From: Sinonovacula constricta
Taxonomy: Eukaryota; Mollusca; Bivalvia; Cardiida; Solecurtidae
Direction of reading: 5' to 3'
Length of the DNA: 64,000 nucleotides
Assembly: GCA_007844125.1 (NCBI GenBank)
Contig: CM017560.1
Location: 6,602,759 to 6,666,758 of the forward strand
Positions 62,801-64,000 of this stretch are shown here, in pieces. Numbering within the stretch: position 1 is the first letter of the stretch; each line of letters opens with the position of its first letter. Position numbers and translations under genes: made by a program. The notes below the pieces were generated by a model. It saw nothing but the letters and a program-made list of their open reading frames with translations. It did no database searches and was not told the DNA's origin.

Positions 62801-63987
62801 CCAGCAATCAATGGGATAAATGGAACCATTGCAAATGGTCATATCCCAAGAAACTTTCATAAAATGAACATAAATGTGAATCCTCTGTCAGAATTAGATG
62901 CTTTAAACTCTACAGATGGGTCAAATCATTTTACGGTAAGAAATGATGACTTGTTCAGAAATATCTTGCTCTTAGTTATATAATGAGATTTATTAAAAGA
63001 ATTACTTAAGTTGTTAATTTTGTAAAGAGTTTGATAAATTGAAATAGAGGTAATGACAGTATTTTCTAAAGAAATTGATTGCAAGCATAGCTCTTAGTTA
63101 TTGTTAAATTAGATTTATTAAAAGCAGAAGTCTTAGTTTTTGTGTAATGAGATTGATAAAAATGCTTTTACCTATTTGCAGCCCTCCACATTTCATCCCA
63201 ATGGAACTCTTCCCGGACAGCAGCATAGGGCCAGTGATAATAATTGCAATAATATTAACCAATCAAAAGGTTTGGAGAATAATCTCCAGCACTTAGGTAA
63301 CCATAGCAACCCTGACAGTGGGGATGCAGAAACAATGGGAGGAGGGGAGGCGTTAGCTCCGCCACCCTCTCCCGGCTGTAGTGTTGTGCCAATTGGTCAT
63401 AATAGTGTGGACGCGCTCGAGAGACGCTCTATATCCAATAGGTCATGTGATCGAATGTCATCATGTGATCCCTGTGACAGTTCTTTGTCGTACGATGATA
63501 CGGGTGGTGTAAATAGTAGTGGTCGTCATCGGAAACACCGACGGCGGACGCATGACAAGGAACAGACAACGAAGGATCAGGCTACAAACACAGATCTTAG
63601 CAGTAATGGTTAGTTGGAACAACTTGTTTTTGTACAGAAGCTTCATAAACAGACATTGTGCTCACAAATGTTCAATTAAAAAATGAATTTTCCTGATTTG
63701 ATTATAAATTAAAAACAATAACAATGACTTTAAGTTAAAGCATGCCCTTTGGTTACAAAATAAATGATAATACATAAAATTGTTTCTTTTGCCAAAAAAA
63801 AAAAAAATGTTGCTCCTTAATAAATCAGTACTTGTATTTAATCTTTACCTTTGTCTTTATTTCAGATGGCACGATGGATCTGGGTATTTCCTCGTCGCTT
63901 GAGAGTGGTCAGATGGGAGACAACTCTCGGACAGATAACGTCAAGTGTGAAAGTCCAGTGTTTGTGCCGCGTGCTAACGCTGTTTGA
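26804..63987 (+). CDS. ihog: Ihog/CDON/BOC-family hedgehog co-receptor (whole gene, 16 coding exons)
   Basis: Joined CDS: 26804-26891, 39952-40233, 42510-42659, 48287-48439, 53648-53812, 54274-54393, 55355-55498, 57112-57240, 59540-59737, 59985-60197, 60588-60778, 61090-61309, 61636-61875, 62706-62935, 63182-63608, 63866-63987. This gives 3,072 nt and 1,023 aa with no internal stop. Layout by residue: signal peptide 1-28; Ig1 ~33-122 (C54, W65, C104); Ig2 ~128-221 (C148, C199); Ig3 ~226-319 (W263, C297, first Cys absent); Ig4 ~320-405 (C343, W355, C386); basic linker 411-478; Fn1 ~481-577; Fn2 ~586-684; membrane span ~731-753; cytoplasmic tail 756-1023. Known for the family: Ihog/Boi (fly) and CDON/BOC (vertebrates) bind Hedgehog at the cell surface and act with Patched. 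Four Ig plus two Fn3 domains is the fly Ihog/Boi layout; CDON/BOC have three Fn3. Fn1 (DTSVML.W, VQYK, YKFRI.AVYSN.DN) resembles Ihog Fn1 as I recall it. The start is supported by an in-frame TGA at 26765-26767 with no ATG between. Exon structure is predicted from frame, splice sites and domain continuity, without transcript data. Confidence 0.92.
28631..28831 (-). mobile_element. tRNA-derived SINE, inverted (intron 1)
   Basis: The minus strand begins TGGGCACCCATGGCATAGTG, has GTGGGTTCTAGCTCTG in place of the B box, and continues with AGGTCTTTAACCTGACC, GTGTGCTGGTAGTTCTACCC and the 3' body. It is a diverged near-full-length copy. Confidence 0.7.
29015..29125 (+). mobile_element. SINE fragment (head and middle, intron 1)
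   Basis: The B-box-like ATGGGTTCGAGTCCTAG at about 29062 is followed by ACTTAACGTATGGTCTTCCAGCTGACC. The copy ends before the 3' body. Confidence 0.6.
29539..29747. repeat. 20-bp tandem repeat, about 10 copies (intron 1)
   Basis: TCTAATGATTGGTCAAGTTG repeated head to tail, with an ATGGATCAAG variant in copies 2 and 4. It sits directly after a foldback-element fragment (GTACAGATCCTGATCAGAC). Confidence 0.95.
30815..31022 (+). mobile_element. tRNA-derived SINE, diverged (intron 1)
   Basis: GGCTGAGTGATAGAG, then CTCAAGTCCTGTTCGCAGG, AGTCTTCCAGCTGACATTTGTC and TTAGCTGGGCTTGGC..TAATAACAATAAT follow the SINE order with a shortened middle. Confidence 0.55.
31548..31665 (+). mobile_element. Foldback short element copy, diverged (intron 1)
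   Basis: ACTCAGCAGTAAACTGTGTAG, CCAGATAGCTTCCAGCTGATCTGACTC, TACTCTGTTTGCC and a terminal TGCTTAGCAGGC are related to the palindromic family, but the arms have drifted. Confidence 0.4.
33560..33815. repeat. Diverged ~55-60-bp tandem repeat (intron 1)
   Basis: TAGTTCAGCCATTTTTCTA..CACCA..CAATC recurs four to five times (near 33594, 33671, 33719, 33754 and 33791) with variable spacing. An old, degenerate array. Confidence 0.6.
34776..34850 (-). mobile_element. SINE fragment (intron 1)
   Basis: GAAGATCCCAATTATTTGCTTGGTAGAACCACCAACA is a degraded reverse copy of the SINE middle and 3' body. Confidence 0.4.
35229..35370 (+). mobile_element. Foldback short element with a C15 tract at its hinge (intron 1)
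   Basis: CTTAGCCTGCTTTGAACACATTGATCAAGTTAAGGCAAATGGTATGGATCC forms the left part. A run of 15 C lies at 35294-35308. Then GGAGCTGTCTGATCAGCATTCACACTGTCACTTGCTGA forms the right part. The homopolymer sits between the arms. Confidence 0.65.
37474..37522. repeat. Short tandem duplication, 23 bp x 2 (intron 1)
   Basis: ATTATGTACTGATCTGCTGATG occurs twice in a row. Confidence 0.85.
38217..39478. repeat. 55-bp minisatellite, about 23 copies, upstream of exon 2
   Basis: The unit is ACAGGCTACATTTTAGCTAC, then ATGAAATAGGGACTTTGTT, then AATTAATGGACAGCTG. Copies alternate between GAAATAGGG and GAAAAAGGG types. A few are shortened by loss of the TTTTAGCTAC part (near 38980 and 39130). The array ends about 475 bp before exon 2. 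Confidence 0.96.
39952..40233 (+). CDS. ihog: ihog-like exon 2: Ig domain 1
   Basis: 282 bp, phase 1 at both ends, acceptor TTCAG at 39951 and donor G|GTTAGC. It encodes one complete Ig domain. The opening YFTVEPSSTVV resembles the FF.SEP.S start of CDON/BOC Ig1. C54, W65 and C104 are in the expected order, and NLS (residue 51) is a glycosylation sequon. A symmetric phase-1 single-exon Ig domain is typical of shuffled Ig modules. Confidence 0.92.
40845..41566. repeat. 33-bp minisatellite, about 22 copies (intron 2)
   Basis: The unit is CACATCAAGGCAAGAATA, then GCACTGGTTACCCAT. The 33-bp period keeps open frames on both strands, including a 250-codon + frame with an 11-residue HPSHQGKNSTG repeat. 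It lies inside the intron between exons 2 and 3 and has no splice or frame link to either. Confidence 0.95.
42080..42345. repeat. 30-bp minisatellite, nine copies, 165 bp before exon 3
   Basis: CATGTAGATGTTCCTTGTT, then ATGTTTCAGGA or ATGTTTCCAGA. Copies start near 42080, 42112 and then every 30 bp to 42322. Every unit contains a pyrimidine-rich stretch ending in CAG, like a 3' splice site. Confidence 0.95.
42510..42659 (+). CDS. ihog: ihog-like exon 3: first half of Ig domain 2
   Basis: 150 bp, phase 1 in and out, acceptor TTTTAG and donor G|GTAAGA. It encodes FEDQP..LNVTEGLNFMIPC, with the B-strand Cys at C148 and an NVT sequon at 137. The canonical core Trp is not visible at the expected place (IMYKVN instead). 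It completes an Ig domain with exon 4. Confidence 0.88.
42770..43030. repeat. Degenerate ATC/ATT trinucleotide-rich tract (intron 3)
   Basis: Runs of ATCATC, ATTATC, CACC and CATCAT triplets extend over about 260 bp with many interruptions. An old trinucleotide microsatellite. Confidence 0.75.
47815..47945 (+). mobile_element. Foldback short element copy (intron 3)
   Basis: The left arm AATAATGTAGAGCCTTGATTTGACAGCT and right arm GTTGGCTGGTCTGGATCTACACTATTTG form an imperfect inverted repeat. It is followed by CTAAGCCTTATCATTGC as in related copies. Confidence 0.65.
48287..48439 (+). CDS. ihog: ihog-like exon 4: second half of Ig domain 2
   Basis: 153 bp, phase 1 in and out, acceptor TTGCAG and donor G|GTAATG. 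It encodes LPSGNLLIIKV..RDSGQYRCMAQNS, a standard Ig E-to-F strand motif with C199, followed by the G strand and a linker. NRT at 207 is a glycosylation sequon. The D.GQYRC motif is diagnostic of the Ig superfamily. Confidence 0.93.
48488..48535 (+). mobile_element. Foldback element fragment, left arm only (intron 4)
   Basis: GATCAGGTTAAGGCAAAGAGTGTAGACC matches the left arm of the 50.1- and 51.0-kb copies. The right arm is absent. It lies 50 bp after exon 4. Confidence 0.55.
49229..49350 (+). mobile_element. SINE fragment, tRNA-like head (intron 4)
   Basis: GGGTGCCCATGGCTTAGGGGTAG begins the copy and ATTCAAGTCATGTTCAGGGG occupies the B-box region. The SINE body is lost after that. Confidence 0.65.
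50110..50245 (+). mobile_element. Foldback short element copy (intron 4)
   Basis: TTGATCAAGTCAAGGCAAATAGTGTAG is the left part; TATCAGGATTCATACTTTCTGC with TGCTAAGCCTAGGTATTATGTCTAGATACC is the right part. One of the most complete copies. Confidence 0.7.
51008..51085 (+). mobile_element. Foldback short element copy, compact (intron 4)
   Basis: GGTTAGGTTAAGGCAAATAGTGTACATC, then AGCTGTCTGATCAGGATCTGCACTATTTG. AAATAGTG and CACTATTT form the hairpin ends. Confidence 0.7.
52890..53035 (+). mobile_element. Foldback short element copy (intron 4)
   Basis: CTGGCCTGCTAGGCACAAATTGAT, TTTGATCCAGAACAACCAACTC, then CCAGGTCAGGATCTATACTTGTGGCTG. Same order as the other family members, with diverged arms. 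Confidence 0.6.
53648..53812 (+). CDS. ihog: ihog-like exon 5: first half of Ig domain 3
   Basis: 165 bp, phase 1 in and out, acceptor TTTCAG and donor G|GTAACA. It encodes an I-set style front half (VVGDNVVLEGSAIGNPIPIITW). The B-strand position that normally carries Cys reads Gly-Ser (G251-S252), so the usual intradomain disulfide appears to be missing. W263 is present. The frame and splice sites are otherwise clean. Confidence 0.92.
54274..54393 (+). CDS. ihog: ihog-like exon 6: second half of Ig domain 3
   Basis: 120 bp, phase 1 in and out, acceptor TGTTAG. It encodes GNLYLENV..EDEGTYLCKAHN, the Ig F-strand motif with C297, plus an NVT sequon at 286. The donor G|GTCATT is the weakest in the gene. 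The frame joins perfectly to exon 7 (g + ag = Glu), which supports it. Confidence 0.88.
55355..55498 (+). CDS. ihog: ihog-like exon 7: first half of Ig domain 4
   Basis: 144 bp, phase 1 in and out, acceptor CAACAG and donor G|GTATGT. It encodes EPPSIQRM..NVSLGGHIELECKTTGKPKP, then LIWLHNG: a textbook I-set domain front half with C343 and W355. NVS at 332 is a glycosylation sequon. Confidence 0.93.
56345..56425 (+). mobile_element. Second tRNA-like repeat (intron 7)
   Basis: GACCTGGTAGTGCAATTGGTAGAGCAACTGC has a tRNA-like A box. The B-box position reads ACGTTCATAAATG and is degraded. Not a functional tRNA; probably a SINE head or an old tRNA copy. Confidence 0.4.
57112..57240 (+). CDS. ihog: ihog-like exon 8: second half of Ig domain 4
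   Basis: 129 bp, phase 1 in and out, acceptor TTCCAG and donor G|GTATGG. It encodes LIIRHAV.QNQGFYQCFTENEVG, the F-strand motif with C386, then a G strand ATMLVTV. It closes the fourth and last Ig domain. Confidence 0.93.
58435..58622. repeat. ~57-bp tandem repeat, about three copies (intron 8)
   Basis: TTGATTTGATTGCCTTCATTGAAATCTGTCTCTCAATT recurs with TTTTCAGC spacers. Copies are about 80-90 percent alike by eye. Confidence 0.75.
58889..58932. repeat. 22-bp x 2 tandem duplication (intron 8)
   Basis: GCTGGATATACTCTAGATATTT occurs twice in direct succession. Confidence 0.9.
59540..59737 (+). CDS. ihog: ihog-like exon 9: polybasic extracellular linker
   Basis: 198 bp, phase 1 in and out, acceptor CTCCAG and donor A|GTAAAT. 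It encodes residues 411-476 between Ig4 and Fn1. The first half is acidic and polar (SDQNVLNPDDVNVDTAD). The second half, 443-476, has 20 Lys/Arg in 34 residues, including KRRRK at 456-460. No domain is recognisable. It is kept because it joins neighbouring exons in phase and sits between good splice sites. It could add heparan-sulfate binding or convertase cleavage next to Fn1; both are inferences. Confidence 0.8.
59985..60197 (+). CDS. ihog: ihog-like exon 10: first part of fibronectin III domain 1
   Basis: 213 bp, phase 1 in and out, acceptor CTGCAG and donor C|GTAAGT. It encodes PPNKPEVKQLSDTSVMLNW, then LFRVQYKK and a lysine-rich loop leading to W526. This is the A-to-E part of an Fn3 domain. 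In fly Ihog this domain binds Hedgehog with heparin. Basic residues K517, K518, K522, K523 and K527 would suit that role, but equivalence was not tested. Confidence 0.93.
60588..60778 (+). CDS. ihog: ihog-like exon 11: end of Fn1 and start of Fn2
   Basis: 191 bp, entering in phase 1 and leaving in phase 0, acceptor TTACAG and donor CAG|GTACAG. It encodes the Fn3 F strand YKFRIAAVYSNDDN, very like Ihog, then a proline-rich interdomain stretch and the first strands of Fn2 up to LNIKWQ (W610). Confidence 0.92.
61090..61309 (+). CDS. ihog: ihog-like exon 12: remainder of fibronectin III domain 2
   Basis: 220 bp, phase 0 in and phase 1 out, acceptor TCTTAG and donor G|GTGAGA. It encodes IEGFFIYYKPYHASDDFQNVTL and then TEYLIKMQSFNDAGRSPFSN. 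The YY+P and IKMQ.FN motifs match the membrane-proximal Fn3 of Ihog, CDON and BOC. NVT at 638 is a sequon. No third Fn3 follows. Confidence 0.94.
61636..61875 (+). CDS. ihog: ihog-like exon 13: juxtamembrane stalk and transmembrane helix
   Basis: 240 bp, phase 1 in and out, acceptor CCTAG and donor G|GTGAGT. It encodes a polar, proline-rich stalk (685-730), then a hydrophobic helix from L731 to about C753 (YMVLGIVLGVMMLVLVIF core). A WWKQRQQRR stop-transfer sequence fixes a type I orientation. Confidence 0.93.
62050..62085 (+). mobile_element. Foldback element fragment (intron 13)
   Basis: GGAGCTGATCAGGATCTGTACTGTCTG resembles the right arm of the foldback family. No left arm is seen. Confidence 0.4.
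62199..62440 (+). mobile_element. tRNA-derived SINE, near full length (intron 13)
   Basis: The head GGGTACCTGTGGCATAGAGGTAGAG contains an A box. TGGGTTAAAGTCC is in the B-box place. Then come GGGAAAGTTTCTTATCTGACC, CTGTGGTCTTCTGCCCCCAAAATAGCTGGACATCACTATA and AAGTGGTTGCTATG, with an A-rich end. It lies between the membrane-span exon and the first cytoplasmic exon. Confidence 0.75.
62468..62540. repeat. GAT-rich degenerate trinucleotide tract (intron 13)
   Basis: Repeated GATGAT, GGTGGTGAT and GATCATC triplets directly after the SINE tail, probably grown from the SINE 3' end. Confidence 0.6.
62706..62935 (+). CDS. ihog: ihog-like exon 14: membrane-proximal cytoplasmic tail
   Basis: 230 bp, phase 1 in and phase 0 out, acceptor TTTCAG and donor ACG|GTAAGA. 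It encodes residues 765-841: a mixed-charge start (RHKFQDPNQ, SLRKKM), then a Gly/Asn/Ile-rich segment (GINGTIANGHIP) and NINVNPLSELDAL. No catalytic domain is visible, as expected for this family. Confidence 0.85.
63182..63608 (+). CDS. ihog: ihog-like exon 15: distal cytoplasmic tail
   Basis: 427 bp, the longest exon, phase 0 in and phase 1 out, acceptor TTGCAG and donor G|GTTAGT. It encodes residues 842-983: Asn/Ser-rich sequence, an APPPSP motif at 900-905 that could bind an SH3 or WW domain, Ser/Cys/Asp-rich repeats (SCDRMSSCDPCD), a basic patch at 956-963 (RHRKHRRR) and DQATNTD. No known domain was recognised. Confidence 0.85.
63866..63987 (+). CDS. ihog: ihog-like exon 16: C terminus and stop
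   Basis: 122 bp with stop, phase 1 in, acceptor TTTCAG. It encodes the last 40 residues, ending VFVPRANAV, and stops with TGA at 63985-63987. The final residues do not fit a class I PDZ ligand. Only 13 bases of 3' UTR remain in the window, so no poly(A) signal can be assigned. Confidence 0.85.
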
Positions 63988-64000
63988 CCGTGCCTGATCA

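Overview
This is an AT-rich, intron-rich, repeat-rich animal (metazoan) nuclear DNA window. The one recognisable gene encodes a hedgehog co-receptor of the Ihog/CDON/BOC family in its protostome form: signal peptide, four Ig domains, two fibronectin type III domains, one transmembrane helix and a long cytoplasmic tail. That form, together with many minisatellites and tRNA-derived SINEs, suits a lophotrochozoan, most likely a bivalve or other mollusc. The species cannot be fixed from the sequence alone.

Layout: bases 1-26,713 hold no recognisable coding exon. They carry SINE copies, a foldback (palindromic) short element family, one hAT-like MITE and a run of unrelated minisatellites (near 2.7, 4.3, 12.1, 13.0, 16.8, 19.1, 21.9 and 24.6 kb). 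The gene occupies the + strand from about 26,714 to 63,987. There are 16 coding exons (26,804-26,891 up to 63,866-63,987), joined through 15 GT-AG introns into one uninterrupted frame of 1,023 codons plus TGA. Thirteen introns are phase 1 and two are phase 0. Intron 1 is about 13 kb and holds a 20-bp array at 29.5 kb and a 55-bp array at 38.2-39.5 kb. Intron 2 holds a 33-bp and a 30-bp array. Introns 3, 4 and 13 hold more SINE or foldback copies. The stop codon lies 13 bases before the window ends, so the 3' UTR and poly(A) site are outside. The promoter and any upstream non-coding exon were not found.

Protein logic: the Ig region is followed by an unusually lysine/arginine-rich linker, then by Fn1, which in Drosophila Ihog contacts heparin and Hedgehog, then Fn2, the membrane span and a tail of about 268 residues with a proline-rich motif and a basic patch. 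The apparent 5' leader carries a start-stop minimal uORF and an 18-codon uORF whose stop overlaps the main start codon (ATGA), suggesting translational control.

The most noteworthy non-coding observations are a ~1.1-kb 22-bp minisatellite that appears to have expanded inside a SINE copy, a dispersed palindromic foldback element family with at least eight copies, and long open frames created purely by tandem repeats whose lengths are multiples of three or that lack stop codons. No rRNA, tRNA, CRISPR or viral gene was recognised.
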